Below, one piece after another: positions 16,177 to 25,275 of a DNA stretch of 64,000 nt (its first letter is position 1; every line of letters begins with the position of its first letter). The stretch lies in NCBI GenBank assembly GCA_902779455.1, contig CACZBS010000004.1, forward strand, positions 62,001-126,000. The letters are read 5' to 3'. This DNA comes from an uncultured Prevotellaceae bacterium. GTDB lineage: Bacteria; Bacteroidota; Bacteroidia; Bacteroidales; Bacteroidaceae. Position numbers and translations under genes: made by a program. The notes under the pieces were generated by a model. That model was not told the origin of the DNA. It made no database searches and was given only the letters and a program-made list of their open reading frames with translations.

Positions 16177-17985
16177 TTATTCCTCACTCATGTCGGCAAC
16201 CATCTTGCGGTATTGTGTAAAGAGGCGCTGGCGCGAGATATAACCGCGCAGATGACTATCATCATTCAGTACTGGCAGCCAGTCGGCCCTCGTCTGTTCG
16301 AAGGTTTTCATCACCTCGGTCATCGTCATCCGGTCGGAGAGTAAGGCTGGGGGAGACTGCATGAGTTGACGTGCAGTAAAGTGATGGTAGAGTTCGGTTC
16401 GGAACATGATGTGACGGATGCTGTCGAGGTCTATTTCACCCAGCAGGGACCCAGCCGGGTCGAGGACAGGAATGAAACGGTCGTGTGATCGACTTACCTT
16501 TCGGACGATCTCCCCCAGGTCCATATCTGGCTCAATGGCTATGTAATTGCGTTCTACGACAGCGTCTAGTTGCATCAGTGTCAGCACGGCGTGGTCAGTA
16601 TGGTGGGTAATCAATTTTCCCTCTTTGGCCAGACGGGCTCCGTAGATGCTATGGGGTTCAAATAGAATGATTGTCAAATAAGAGCAGACGGAAACAATCA
16701 TCAGAGGAAGCAACAGACTGTAGCCGCCTGTTAGTTCTGCGATAAGAAAGATGCCTGTCAGGGGAGCATGCATCACACCAGACATCACGCCTGCCATTCC
16801 CATCAGGGCGAAATTTTTCTCTGGCACATAGACTCCAATTTCATAAACATTCCACAGACGTGAAAAGAGAAATCCGCTGAAGCAACCGACAAACAATGAG
16901 GGTGCAAATGTACCGCCAACGCCGCCCGCGCCGTTTGTGGCTGAGGTGGCGAAGACCTTGGTCAGAAGGACAAGGGCAATGTATGGAATAAGCATATCAC
17001 TTTGCCCGGCGAAGTGGGAGTTGTTGAGAATGTTGTCCCAGTCAGCTGTAGATTGTCCGTGGAGGAGCAGGTTGATGGAGTTGTATCCCTCTCCGTAGAG
17101 TGCAGGAAAGAGGTAGATGAGCAGGCTTAAAAGTAGGGCGCCGATGATCAATTTTGCATAACTGTGTGCGCTGAAGCGGGCAAAAAAGCGTTCGCAGAAG
17201 TTCATCATCCTGACAAAATAGAGACTTACTAACCCACAGAAGATACCTAAGAACACACAGGCTGGCGTGCGTTGTATAATCCAACCATCGTCGAGATGAA
17301 AAGAGAAGAGCGCTGCATCGCCACTAAATAAGTAGGTGAAACAAGTGGCTGTGACACAACTGACAAGGATAGGCAACAATGATGTCATTGTCATGTCAAT
17401 CATGAGCACCTCGATGGTGAACACAAGACCTGCTATTGGGGCTTTGAAGATTCCTGCTATCGCACCTGCAGCACCACAGCCGACGAGGAGCATCAAGGTG
17501 CGAGAGTCCATCTTGAAAAGTTTGCCCAGATTGCTACCAATAGCTGATCCGGTGAGGACGATAGGTGCCTCGGCTCCGACGGATCCGCCAAAGCCGATAG
17601 TGACAGCCGACGCAATGACCGATGACCACATGTTGTGGCTTCGGAGACGCGAGTGGTTTGAGCTGATGGCGTAGAGTATTCGTGTGATACCGTGAGATAT
17701 GTTGTCTTTAACGACATATCTGACAAAGAGCATGGTCAGGAAGATACCGACCGCAGGATATACCAAATATAGCCAGTTGGAAGAATCGGCATCAAACTGG
17801 CTTGTCAGCAGACGCCCGATTAAATTGATGATGCTATGGAGAACAAATGCAGCTACAGCTGAAAGCAGACCGACCAAAAAAGCCAGCACGAGCACGAACA
17901 TGCGCTCGCTGATATTGGTTTTACGCCACTCGTTGAGCCGCGTAAACCATTGTAATACCGCTGATTCTGTTGGTGTGTCGGTCAT
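16177..17985 (-). CDS. ClC-family chloride transporter/channel with CBS pair
   Basis: The 602-residue membrane protein has the CLC transmembrane core (about 25-440) and two CBS domains (about 460-595), a regulatory pair that often binds adenine nucleotides. Selectivity motifs are visible: FGGSVGAEAPIV, holding the gating glutamate; GIFKAPIAGLVFTIEV; and GGVGGTFAPSLFVG. By alignment by eye, the position of the E. coli ClC-ec1 proton glutamate (E203) is Val here. That is also the case in CLC channels, so coupled H+ antiport should not be assumed. It follows the acidic unknown by 22 bp. Confidence 0.93.
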   Translation of the reverse strand: MTDTPTESAVLQWFTRLNEWRKTNISERMFVLVLAFLVGLLSAVAAFVLHSIINLIGRLLTSQFDADSSNWLYLVYPAVGIFLTMLFVRYVVKDNISHGITRILYAISSNHSRLRSHNMWSSVIASAVTIGFGGSVGAEAPIVLTGSAIGSNLGKLFKMDSRTLMLLVGCGAAGAIAGIFKAPIAGLVFTIEVLMIDMTMTSLLPILVSCVTATCFTYLFSGDAALFSFHLDDGWIIQRTPACVFLGIFCGLVSLYFVRMMNFCERFFARFSAHSYAKLIIGALLLSLLIYLFPALYGEGYNSINLLLHGQSTADWDNILNNSHFAGQSDMLIPYIALVLLTKVFATSATNGAGGVGGTFAPSLFVGCFSGFLFSRLWNVYEIGVYVPEKNFALMGMAGVMSGVMHAPLTGIFLIAELTGGYSLLLPLMIVSVCSYLTIILFEPHSIYGARLAKEGKLITHHTDHAVLTLMQLDAVVERNYIAIEPDMDLGEIVRKVSRSHDRFIPVLDPAGSLLGEIDLDSIRHIMFRTELYHHFTARQLMQSPPALLSDRMTMTEVMKTFEQTRADWLPVLNDDSHLRGYISRQRLFTQYRKMVADMSEE

Positions 17986-18007
17986 GTCTCTGCCTATACG
18001 GAAAGGA

Positions 18008-18451
18008 TTATGATTTTAGCAAGTGGTCGAGGAAATTGTCAAGGTCGTCTTCAAGTCCCTTCATGAGTTCAGGATCAATAATGACTGTGTCTTCGTCGTC
18101 GACGACAAACAACTCGGCCAATGTCTCGCGATCTTCGTCTTCGAGAACAAAGGCATAAGGTCTCAAGATTGCCATTGTCTCGACCAACTTGCGCTGATGA
18201 TTCAGGCATTGACGGACCACAGTCGCCACCTGCTCGTAGAAATCATCGTCTTTGTTGTCAATCCACTGTTCGACGACACAACGGGTCAATTCATGATCGT
18301 CGTCGTCAAATGTCAATAGTTCACCCGTTTCTTGGGTCACACGAACGTGGATGTCGGTCATAGTGCATGCTTCCTCGGTCGAAGGAAATTTTTCTGCAGT
18401 CTTGCGAATGGCCCGTTCAATTTGTTGTAGCGTTTGTTCAGTTGCTTTCAT
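18008..18451 (-). CDS. Acidic conserved-looking protein of unknown function
   Basis: 147 residues, very acidic (runs such as FDDDDHEL, VVDDEDTVIID, LEDDLDNFLDHLL), mostly helical by composition, with no signal peptide or membrane span. I do not recognise a named domain. It has a good promoter just upstream and is the first gene of the reverse chain ClC-fmt-rpe-ridA-queC-mazG-rnz. Protein-like composition and operon position make it a real gene, but the function is unknown. Confidence 0.8.
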   Translation of the reverse strand: MKATEQTLQQIERAIRKTAEKFPSTEEACTMTDIHVRVTQETGELLTFDDDDHELTRCVVEQWIDNKDDDFYEQVATVVRQCLNHQRKLVETMAILRPYAFVLEDEDRETLAELFVVDDEDTVIIDPELMKGLEDDLDNFLDHLLKS

Positions 18452-18474
18452 ATCGTTTCTTCCCTTTTTGATTG

Positions 18475-18482
18475 CAAAAGTA
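18475..18482 (-). promoter_or_regulatory. Promoter -7 box TACTTTTG for the 18451-to-11466 operon
   Basis: On the minus strand TACTTTTG fits TAnnTTTG. A TTTG 19 bp upstream of it fits the -33 element. The box is 23 bp before the ATG at 18451. This is the only clear promoter seen for the reverse chain down to rnz. Confidence 0.75.
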
Positions 18483-18556
18483 TAAAAAAGATTTGTATTT
18501 GCAAACGATTACGGTTTTTTTTCCTAAAAAAACTTTATTCTTTCCCTTTTTCTTAT

Positions 18557-18564
18557 TAACTTTG
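18557..18564 (+). promoter_or_regulatory. Promoter -7 box TAACTTTG for rseC-rnf, nearly leaderless
   Basis: TAACTTTG is a perfect TAnnTTTG. Only 9 nt separate its last base from the rseC ATG at 18574, so the transcript should carry at most a few untranslated bases. Confidence 0.75.
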
Positions 18565-18573
18565 CACCCGTAA

Positions 18574-18993
18574 ATGAAGAACGGCGTATGTCATCAGGGG
18601 GTAGTTGCAATGGTCGACGGCGACCACGTTCAGGTGCGGATTGCACAAATGAGTGCTTGTGCAGCCTGTAAAGTAGCCTCAGCTTGTCATGCTTCTGAGA
18701 TGAAGATGAAAATCATTGACGTTTGGCATTGCGAAAAGCAGTTTAACGTTGGTGATGAAGTGACGGTGGTTGTGTCGACTGATACAGCAGGTCGGGCTCT
18801 GCTACTTGGGTTCGGCTATCCTTTATTAATGATGCTCGCTGTCCTATGCGTCATGCAGTGTCTTGCCGTATCCGAAGCCGTGACAGCACTGTTGATGATA
18901 GCCGCATTGATACCTTATTATATTATTATATGGTTGATGCGTGGGCGTCTTGCCCGCAATCTTACTTTCCGAATAGAAGAAACAAACAAATAA
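18574..18993 (+). CDS. rseC: SoxR-reducing system protein RseC family
   Basis: 139 residues. The N-terminal domain has the cysteine cluster SACAACKVASACHASE (about 28-43), and two hydrophobic spans follow (about 75-95 and 98-115). RseC in Enterobacteria works with Rnf-like (Rsx) proteins to reduce SoxR; in Bacteroidetes it always leads the rnf operon, where it is likely an accessory electron carrier or assembly factor. The first ATG is kept because the conserved 'GVV..VDGDHVQVRI' starts at residue 9. rnfB begins 16 bp later. Confidence 0.92.
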   Translation: MKNGVCHQGVVAMVDGDHVQVRIAQMSACAACKVASACHASEMKMKIIDVWHCEKQFNVGDEVTVVVSTDTAGRALLLGFGYPLLMMLAVLCVMQCLAVSEAVTALLMIAALIPYYIIIWLMRGRLARNLTFRIEETNK

Positions 18994-19009
18994 TTTTAGA
19001 ACAAAAATT

Positions 19010-19891
19010 ATGAATGACATCTTGATTGCAGTCATCGTGCTTGGAGGCATCGGTTTAGTGTCCGCTGTAGTGCTTTATCTTTGTTCCAAGCGCTTTGCTG
19101 TCTATGAAGATCCTCGTATTGGCGAGGTTGGCGAGTTGTTGCCTGGAGCCAACTGCGGCGGCTGCGGATTCGCAGGATGTGGAGGCATGGCCGAAGCGCT
19201 TGTGAAGGGTGCTGACAAGGGGAGCCTCGATGGATTAAGTTGTCCTGTTGGTGGTTCTGAGGTAATGACGCGTGTGGCCGATCTGTTAGGTATGGCTATC
19301 CAAAATGGTGCTCCTCAGGTGGCTGTTGTCCGTTGTGGAGGCACTTGCGAGCTCCGTCCGAAAATCGTCCTGTATGGTGGTCTTCGCACGTGCAGCGCGA
19401 TGCATGCTTGTGGAGCTGGTGAGTCGGCCTGTGGCTATGGATGCTTGGGCTGTGGCGACTGTGTGGCAGCCTGCCAGTTCAATGCTATCCACATTAACCC
19501 GGAAACTGGACTGGCTGAAGTCGATGAGGATCGTTGTACAGCCTGTGGCGCTTGCACGAGAGCGTGTCCGCGAGGCATTATCGAACTACGGCGAAAGGGA
19601 CCCAAGGGCCGTCGGGTCTTTGTCAGCTGCGTTAATCGCGACAAGGGAGCTGCAGCGATGAAGGCCTGCAAAGCTGCATGTATCGGCTGTGGCAAGTGTG
19701 TGAAAGAATGTCAGTTTGGAGCCATTTCACTTGACGGAAATGTTTCTTACATCGATTCGGAGAAATGTCGTCTCTGCCGAAAATGTGTTGATGTTTGTCC
19801 GACTAAGGCCATTCATGCTGTTAATTTCCCGGCACCGAAACCAAAGCCGGAAGTCGTTGAACCCATAATAAAGAAGGAGGAAGAAGCATGA
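19010..19891 (+). CDS. rnfB: Rnf complex iron-sulfur subunit B
   Basis: RnfB is the ferredoxin-interacting subunit of the membrane Rnf complex, which couples ferredoxin:NAD+ oxidoreduction to ion (Na+ or H+) translocation. The 293-residue form has one N-terminal membrane span (about 4-24). Next is the 4Fe-4S motif CGGCGFAGC with a downstream Cys, then several ferredoxin-type clusters: GCLGCGDCVAACQ, CTACGACTRACP, CIGCGKCVKECQ and CRLCRKCVDVCP. The end overlaps rnfC by ATGA. Confidence 0.97.
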   Translation: MNDILIAVIVLGGIGLVSAVVLYLCSKRFAVYEDPRIGEVGELLPGANCGGCGFAGCGGMAEALVKGADKGSLDGLSCPVGGSEVMTRVADLLGMAIQNGAPQVAVVRCGGTCELRPKIVLYGGLRTCSAMHACGAGESACGYGCLGCGDCVAACQFNAIHINPETGLAEVDEDRCTACGACTRACPRGIIELRRKGPKGRRVFVSCVNRDKGAAAMKACKAACIGCGKCVKECQFGAISLDGNVSYIDSEKCRLCRKCVDVCPTKAIHAVNFPAPKPKPEVVEPIIKKEEEA

Positions 19892-21255
19892 AGATAAAAA
19901 CATTCCGCATAGGTGGCATTCACCCCGAGGAAAATAAACTGACCCACGAAGTTGCTACCCAAGTTGCTGCACTGCCTAAGCAGGCTGTGTTCCCACTGTC
20001 GCAACACATCGGAGCACCAGCTAAACCAGTCGTTCAAAAAGGTGACAAGGTAAAAGTCGGGTCGTTGCTGGCTGAGGCAGGCGGATTTGTCTCTGCTCCT
20101 ATCTATTCATCGGTAAGCGGCACTGTCTTCAAGATTGACACAGCCATCGATGCTACAGGCTATCGCAAACCCGTCATTATTGTCAATGTAGAGGGTGACG
20201 AGTGGGAAGAGTCGATTGACCGTTCCGATAAACTTGTGACATTAGCCGATCATCCTGAACTGACCCCTGAGGAGATTATCAATCGCGTGAAGTGGGCCGG
20301 TATCACTGGTATGGGTGGCGCAGGATTCCCTACTTTCATCAAATTGACGCCTCCCCCCACAGCCAAAGCCGAGTGTGTTATCATCAACGCCGTCGAGTGT
20401 GAGCCGTACATCACGGCCGATTATAGACTGATGATGGAACATGCCGATGAGATCATCGTCGGACTGCATCTGCTGATGATAGCTGCTAAAGTGAAGACTG
20501 GCTACATTGGTATTGAAACCAACAAGCCCAAGGCAATAGAGCTGCTTAGCGAGAAGTGCAATAAAGCGTTTGCCGGTTCTGACTTTACCGTCGAGGTCGT
20601 TCCTCTCAAACAACGCTATCCCCAAGGAGGCGAAAAGCAACTCGTCGATGCTGTTATCCGACGTCAGGTGCCCGCACCGCCTGCTATTCCTGTCAACGTC
20701 GGAGCAATAGTTCAGAATGTGGGTACAGCCTATGCTGTCTATGAGGCTGTTATGAAAAATAAGCCTCTCTTTGAACGCTATACAACTGTCACTGGTAAAA
20801 AACTGAGCCATCCAGGTAATTTCCTTGTTCGTATGGGTACTCCTATGCGTGACCTTATTGAAGCCTGTGGCGGCATGCCTGAGGGTGATAACAAATTGTT
20901 GGCCGGCGGCCCTATGATGGGCAAGGCTCTCTCGAATCTCGATGTGCCTATCTGTAAAGGCACCAACTCGGTGACCATCTTGTCTGGCAATGATGCAGTA
21001 CGCAGAGAGCCAGAACCCTGTATCAGATGTGCAAAGTGTGTCGACGCCTGTCCGATGGGGCTCGAGCCTTATCTGCTTTCGCGGCTGAGTGCCTACAAGA
21101 ACTGGGAACGGGCAGAACAAGAGGATATCACGAGCTGCATCGAGTGCGGATCCTGTCAGCACACGTGTCCGGCCTATCGTCCGCTTCTTGACCAAATCCG
21201 TCAGGGCAAGTCGACCGTGATGGGCATCATCCGTAGTCGGGCAGCCAAGAAGTAA
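19888..21255 (+). CDS. rnfC: Rnf complex subunit C (NADH-binding)
   Basis: 455 residues. RnfC carries the NADH/FMN-binding fold related to Complex I NuoF, with GMGGAGFPTFIKL at about 140-152 and VECEPYITADYRLM. Two 4Fe-4S motifs lie near the C-terminus, CIRCAKCVDACP and CIECGSCQHTCP. The N-terminus (HPEENKLTHEV) is the usual RnfC opening. It overlaps rnfB by 4 bp; rnfD starts 32 bp later. Confidence 0.97.
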   Translation: MKIKTFRIGGIHPEENKLTHEVATQVAALPKQAVFPLSQHIGAPAKPVVQKGDKVKVGSLLAEAGGFVSAPIYSSVSGTVFKIDTAIDATGYRKPVIIVNVEGDEWEESIDRSDKLVTLADHPELTPEEIINRVKWAGITGMGGAGFPTFIKLTPPPTAKAECVIINAVECEPYITADYRLMMEHADEIIVGLHLLMIAAKVKTGYIGIETNKPKAIELLSEKCNKAFAGSDFTVEVVPLKQRYPQGGEKQLVDAVIRRQVPAPPAIPVNVGAIVQNVGTAYAVYEAVMKNKPLFERYTTVTGKKLSHPGNFLVRMGTPMRDLIEACGGMPEGDNKLLAGGPMMGKALSNLDVPICKGTNSVTILSGNDAVRREPEPCIRCAKCVDACPMGLEPYLLSRLSAYKNWERAEQEDITSCIECGSCQHTCPAYRPLLDQIRQGKSTVMGIIRSRAAKK

Positions 21256-21287
21256 ATAACAAGTCATTAAATCGTAACAATCACATA

Positions 21288-22289
21288 ATGGGAAACCTGA
21301 TCGTATCATTATCGCCCCACGCTCACAACCATGACACAGTTGAGCGTAACATGTATGGCGTGCTGATTGCATTGCTGCCAGCCCTGCTTGTGTCGTTCTA
21401 TTATTTCGGCATTGGTTCGGCTATCGTATGCATGTCGAGCGTAGCTTCTTGTGTGTTCATTGAGTGGGCCATCAACAAGTATCTGCTGAAGAATCCGCGC
21501 ACTACGGTGCTCGACGGATCGGCTATGCTGACAGGTCTGCTCTTGGGTATGAATCTGCCTTCCAACCTGCCTGTTTGGATCGTCTTCATAGGCGCCCTCT
21601 TCGCCATAGGTGTGGCCAAGATGACCTTTGGCGGACTGGGCAACAATATCTTTAATCCGGCTCTCGTCGGACGTTGTGCATTGCTTGTCGCTTTTCCTGC
21701 ACAGATGACCACCTGGCCAGTGCCTGGCCATTTGCTCGACTATGTCGATGCAGAGACAGGCGCGACGCCGCTGGCCCTCATGAAGCAAGCCATCAAGAGT
21801 GGCGATGCCTCTATCCTCGATCGTATGCCAGATGCCTTCGCCCTGCTTCTCGGCAACCATTCGTTTGCAGGCGGAGCCGGCACGATTGGCGAAATCTGCG
21901 GCCTTGCGCTGCTCATCGGCTTTGCCTACATGCTCTATCGCCGCATCATCACATGGCATATTCCTGTCAGTATCATCGGAACCGTGTTCATCTTCAGTGC
22001 TATTATGCATTTAATCAGTCCTGCCTATGCAGACCCGTTCGCCGTTATCTTGAGCGGAGGACTGATGCTTGGAGCCATCTTCATGGCAACTGACTACGTG
22101 ACCTCGCCCATGACGCATCGCGGTCAGATTATCTATGGTGTCTCTATCGGCTTACTGACTATCGTAATCCGCAACTGGGGCGCTTATCCCGAGGGTATGT
22201 CGTTTGCCATTCTTATCATGAATGCGTTTACACCACTTATCAACACTTATGTGAAGCCACGTCGCTTCGGAGAGGAGGTGAAGAAATGA
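21288..22289 (+). CDS. rnfD: Rnf complex membrane subunit D
   Basis: 333 residues with about ten hydrophobic segments. RnfD binds FMN covalently through the last Thr of an S/T-G-A-T motif, present here as TGATPLA. The opening SPHAHNHDTVERNMYGV and the late DYVTSPMTHRGQIIYG are typical of the RnfD/NqrB family. The end overlaps rnfG by 4 bp. Confidence 0.96.
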   Translation: MGNLIVSLSPHAHNHDTVERNMYGVLIALLPALLVSFYYFGIGSAIVCMSSVASCVFIEWAINKYLLKNPRTTVLDGSAMLTGLLLGMNLPSNLPVWIVFIGALFAIGVAKMTFGGLGNNIFNPALVGRCALLVAFPAQMTTWPVPGHLLDYVDAETGATPLALMKQAIKSGDASILDRMPDAFALLLGNHSFAGGAGTIGEICGLALLIGFAYMLYRRIITWHIPVSIIGTVFIFSAIMHLISPAYADPFAVILSGGLMLGAIFMATDYVTSPMTHRGQIIYGVSIGLLTIVIRNWGAYPEGMSFAILIMNAFTPLINTYVKPRRFGEEVKK

Positions 22290-22915
22290 AGAAACTGGAA
22301 TCATCTCTCGTCAACATGGTTCTCGTGCTGACAGTTGTTGCTGTTGTCATGGGCGGAGTGCTGGCAGCCGTCAACGGACTGACCAGCGAACCTATTGAGC
22401 AACAGAAAGAAAAGACATTGGCCGATGGAATCAAGCGTGTGATGGCTTGCGACGGCCTCACCGTGGCCCACACAGATACCGTACGCCAGATGGACGCCAA
22501 AGGAAAGGAACTTGTCTACGTCGTCTATCAGACTCAGAACGACGAAGGCACCGACCTCGGAGCTGCCGTTGAGAGCTCGACGATGGGCTTCGGAGGTGAC
22601 CTCAAGGTGCTTGTCGGATTTGATCCGGACGGCAATATATTAGGTTACACCCTGCTTGAACATGCCGAGACGCCAGGTCTTGGTGCTAAAGCAGACCAGT
22701 GGTTCCAAAGCGGACAGAAGGGCGATATCATCGGACGCAACCCTTCAGAGCCCCTTACTGTCAGCAAAGACGGCGGTCAGATTGATGCCATCACGGCTTC
22801 GACCATCACCAGCCGAGCTTTCCTGCTGGCCGTCAACAACGCCTTTAAGGCTTACAAAATGACGCCTGTAGACGGCACTACTGATGCAACCAAACAAACC
22901 CTTAAGGAGGAGTAA
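22286..22915 (+). CDS. rnfG: Rnf complex subunit G (FMN-binding)
   Basis: 209 residues: one N-terminal membrane span (about 8-30) and a periplasmic FMN-binding domain. The covalent FMN site is in IDAITASTITSRAF near residue 172 (S/T-G/A-A/S-T pattern). HAETPGLGAK is the other conserved family segment. It overlaps rnfD by 4 bp. rnfE starts 4 bp after its stop. Confidence 0.95.
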   Translation: MKKLESSLVNMVLVLTVVAVVMGGVLAAVNGLTSEPIEQQKEKTLADGIKRVMACDGLTVAHTDTVRQMDAKGKELVYVVYQTQNDEGTDLGAAVESSTMGFGGDLKVLVGFDPDGNILGYTLLEHAETPGLGAKADQWFQSGQKGDIIGRNPSEPLTVSKDGGQIDAITASTITSRAFLLAVNNAFKAYKMTPVDGTTDATKQTLKEE

Positions 22916-22919
22916 AGCT

Positions 22920-23504
22920 ATGAACTATATCAACATCATCCGCAACGGTATCATCAAGGAGAACCCCACGTTCGTCCTTATGCTTGGCATGTGTCCTACG
23001 CTGGCCACAACCACGTCGGCACTCAATGGCCTGTCCATGGGACTGGCTACAATGGCTGTGCTCGTGTGTACCAACTTCGTCATATCGCTTCTTAAGAGCC
23101 TGACCCCCGACAAGGTGCGTATCCCCGTGTTCATCGTCGTTATAGCTGCCTTTGTCACCATCCTCCAGTTAGTCATCAAGGCCTATTTGCCTGATGTAGA
23201 CAAGGCTCTCGGACTCTTCATCCCGCTGATTGTCGTCAACTGCATCATCCTCGGACGTGCCGAAGCTTTCGCGTGCAAGAACTCGCCAGTGGCTTCGCTC
23301 TTCGACGGCATCGGCATCGGACTTGGATTCACCTTCGCATTGACGCTCCTGGGCATCGTCCGCGAACTGCTGGGAGCTGGTTCTATCTTCGGATTGACCT
23401 TGTTGCCTGAGACGTGCAACGTGTTGCTCTTTATCTTACCTCCAGGGGCATTCATCACTCTCGGCTATCTCATAGCTATCGTCAACAAAATAAAAAAGTC
23501 GTAA
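22920..23504 (+). CDS. rnfE: Rnf complex membrane subunit E
   Basis: 194 residues with six hydrophobic spans, homologous to NqrD. The start MNYINIIRNGIIKENPTFV is the family start; an ATG 36 bp upstream lies inside rnfG and adds atypical residues. The conserved stretch IPLIVVNCIILGRAEAFA is present. rnfA follows after 6 bp. Confidence 0.96.
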   Translation: MNYINIIRNGIIKENPTFVLMLGMCPTLATTTSALNGLSMGLATMAVLVCTNFVISLLKSLTPDKVRIPVFIVVIAAFVTILQLVIKAYLPDVDKALGLFIPLIVVNCIILGRAEAFACKNSPVASLFDGIGIGLGFTFALTLLGIVRELLGAGSIFGLTLLPETCNVLLFILPPGAFITLGYLIAIVNKIKKS

Positions 23505-23510
23505 GCAGAT

Positions 23511-24110
23511 ATGGAATACGTACTCATCTTTATTTCGGCCATTTTCGTCAACAATATCGTACTGGCACAGTTCCTCGGCATTTGTCCATTCCTTGGCGTG
23601 TCGAAAAAGATTGAGACCTCGTTGGGCATGTCGGCCGCAGTGGCCTTCGTTCTCACCCTGGCCACTATCGTCACATGGCTCGTCCAGAAGTTTGTCCTCG
23701 AGGCCTTCGGACTGGAATATCTTCAGACGATTGCTTTCATCCTCGTCATTGCTTCGTTAGTCCAGATGGTGGAAATCGTACTTAAGAAGGTGTCGCCAGC
23801 TCTCTATCAGGCACTTGGCATCTTCCTCCCGCTCATCACGACCAACTGTGCCGTGCTCGGCGTGGCCATCCTTGTCATCCAGAAGGACTATTCGCTGGCC
23901 CAGTCAATCATGTATGCCTTCTCGACGGCACTGGGCTTCGGACTTGCCCTGACCGTCTTTGCAGGCATGCGCGAGCAGCTCGAGATGACGGCGGTCCCCA
24001 AAGGCATGCGCGGCATGGCCATCGTGCTCATTTCTGCTGGTCTTTTGAGCCTCGCCTTCATGGGCTTCTCAGGAGTCGACGGCGGCCTGCGGGCTCTCTT
24101 TGGATTGTAA
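23511..24110 (+). CDS. rnfA: Rnf complex membrane subunit A
   Basis: 199 residues with six spans, homologous to NqrE. Conserved segments are FVNNIVLAQFLGICPFLGVSK and LPLITTNCAVLGVAI, the latter with the buried cysteine used to bind a 2Fe-2S centre in this family. It completes rnfBCDGEA. No terminator is seen in the 39 bp before galE, so galE may be read through. Confidence 0.97.
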   Translation: MEYVLIFISAIFVNNIVLAQFLGICPFLGVSKKIETSLGMSAAVAFVLTLATIVTWLVQKFVLEAFGLEYLQTIAFILVIASLVQMVEIVLKKVSPALYQALGIFLPLITTNCAVLGVAILVIQKDYSLAQSIMYAFSTALGFGLALTVFAGMREQLEMTAVPKGMRGMAIVLISAGLLSLAFMGFSGVDGGLRALFGL

Positions 24111-24149
24111 AAGCATTTCAACATATTCATTATTAATCTTATAACAGCA

Positions 24150-25190
24150 ATGAAACAAACTATCCTTGTCACTGGTGGAACAGGCTTCATTGGCAGTCAT
24201 ACCACCGTAGAACTACAGCAGGCAGGCTATGAGGTCGTCATCGTCGATAACCTGTCAAATTCTAATGCAGCCGTCGTTGACGGCATTGAGAAGATCACGG
24301 GTCAGCGCCCTGCATTCGAAAAGGTCGACTGCTGCGATATGGAAGCTCTTGAAGGCGTCTTCCGCAAATATCCCAAGATTGAAGGTATCATTCACTTTGC
24401 TGCTTCGAAAGCTGTCGGAGAAAGTGTCGAGAAGCCCCTTCTTTACTATCGAAACAATATCACGTCGCTGATCAATCTGCTTGAGCTCATGCCTAAGTAT
24501 GACGTCAAGGGCATCATCTTCTCGTCGTCGTGCACCGTCTATGGACAGCCTTCAGAGGAGAATCTGCCCGTCACAGAGCAGGCCCCGATCCAGAAAGCCC
24601 TCTCCCCCTACGGCAATACGAAGCAGATCAACGAGGAGATTATTCAGGACTATATCCACTCGGGTGCCCCCATTAAGTCGATTATCCTCCGCTACTTCAA
24701 CCCCATCGGGGCACATCCCTCAGCCCTTATCGGCGAGCTGCCTAATGGTGTGCCCATGAATCTCATTCCCTTCGTCACCCAGACGGCCATTGGTATCCGC
24801 AAGCAGCTCAAGATCTTCGGCCACGACTATAATACGCCTGACCACACCTGCATCCGCGACTATATCTATGTCGTCGACCTGGCCAAGGCTCACGTCAAGG
24901 CTATGGAGCGTGTGCTCGACAAGCCAGAGACTGACGCCGTCGAGATTTTCAACATTGGCACAGGCCGTGGCCTCTCAACGCTTGAGATTGTCGAAGGCTT
25001 CGAGAAAGCAACAGGCGTGAAGCTCAACTGGGAGTTCGCACCCCGTCGCGAAGGTGATATTGAGAAGGTTTGGGGCAACGTCGACAAGGCTAACAAGGTG
25101 TTAGGCTGGAAGGCTGATACGCCTACGGACGAAGTGCTTCGCAGTGCATGGCGCTGGCAGAAGAAGCTTCGTGAGGATGGTATCCAATAA
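24150..25190 (+). CDS. galE: UDP-glucose 4-epimerase
   Basis: GalE interconverts UDP-glucose and UDP-galactose with bound NAD+. The Rossmann motif TGGTGFIGSH is at about residues 8-17, the catalytic Ser region is FSSSCTVYG, and the YxxxK pair is in SPYGNTK. Length of 346 is typical of the bacterial enzyme. It lies after rnfA and far from galM-galK at 55.5-59.2 kb. A long hairpin follows before the convergent rhaM. Confidence 0.95.
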   Translation: MKQTILVTGGTGFIGSHTTVELQQAGYEVVIVDNLSNSNAAVVDGIEKITGQRPAFEKVDCCDMEALEGVFRKYPKIEGIIHFAASKAVGESVEKPLLYYRNNITSLINLLELMPKYDVKGIIFSSSCTVYGQPSEENLPVTEQAPIQKALSPYGNTKQINEEIIQDYIHSGAPIKSIILRYFNPIGAHPSALIGELPNGVPMNLIPFVTQTAIGIRKQLKIFGHDYNTPDHTCIRDYIYVVDLAKAHVKAMERVLDKPETDAVEIFNIGTGRGLSTLEIVEGFEKATGVKLNWEFAPRREGDIEKVWGNVDKANKVLGWKADTPTDEVLRSAWRWQKKLREDGIQ

Positions 25191-25202
25191 TCATGGCTTT
25201 AA

Positions 25203-25250
25203 TCTTTACGTCAGGGAGTGTGTCAATTGATGCACTTCTTGGCGTAAAGA
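25203..25250. terminator. Long hairpin between galE and rhaM
   Basis: TCTTTACGTCAGGGAGTG pairs with CACTTCTTGGCGTAAAGA downstream, allowing several G-U pairs, around a short AT loop. It lies between convergent genes and probably terminates both. The T-run after it is short, so intrinsic termination is less sure than at rpsP. Confidence 0.55.
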
Positions 25251-25275
25251 CTTTATAGTCACCTTACCCGCAATA

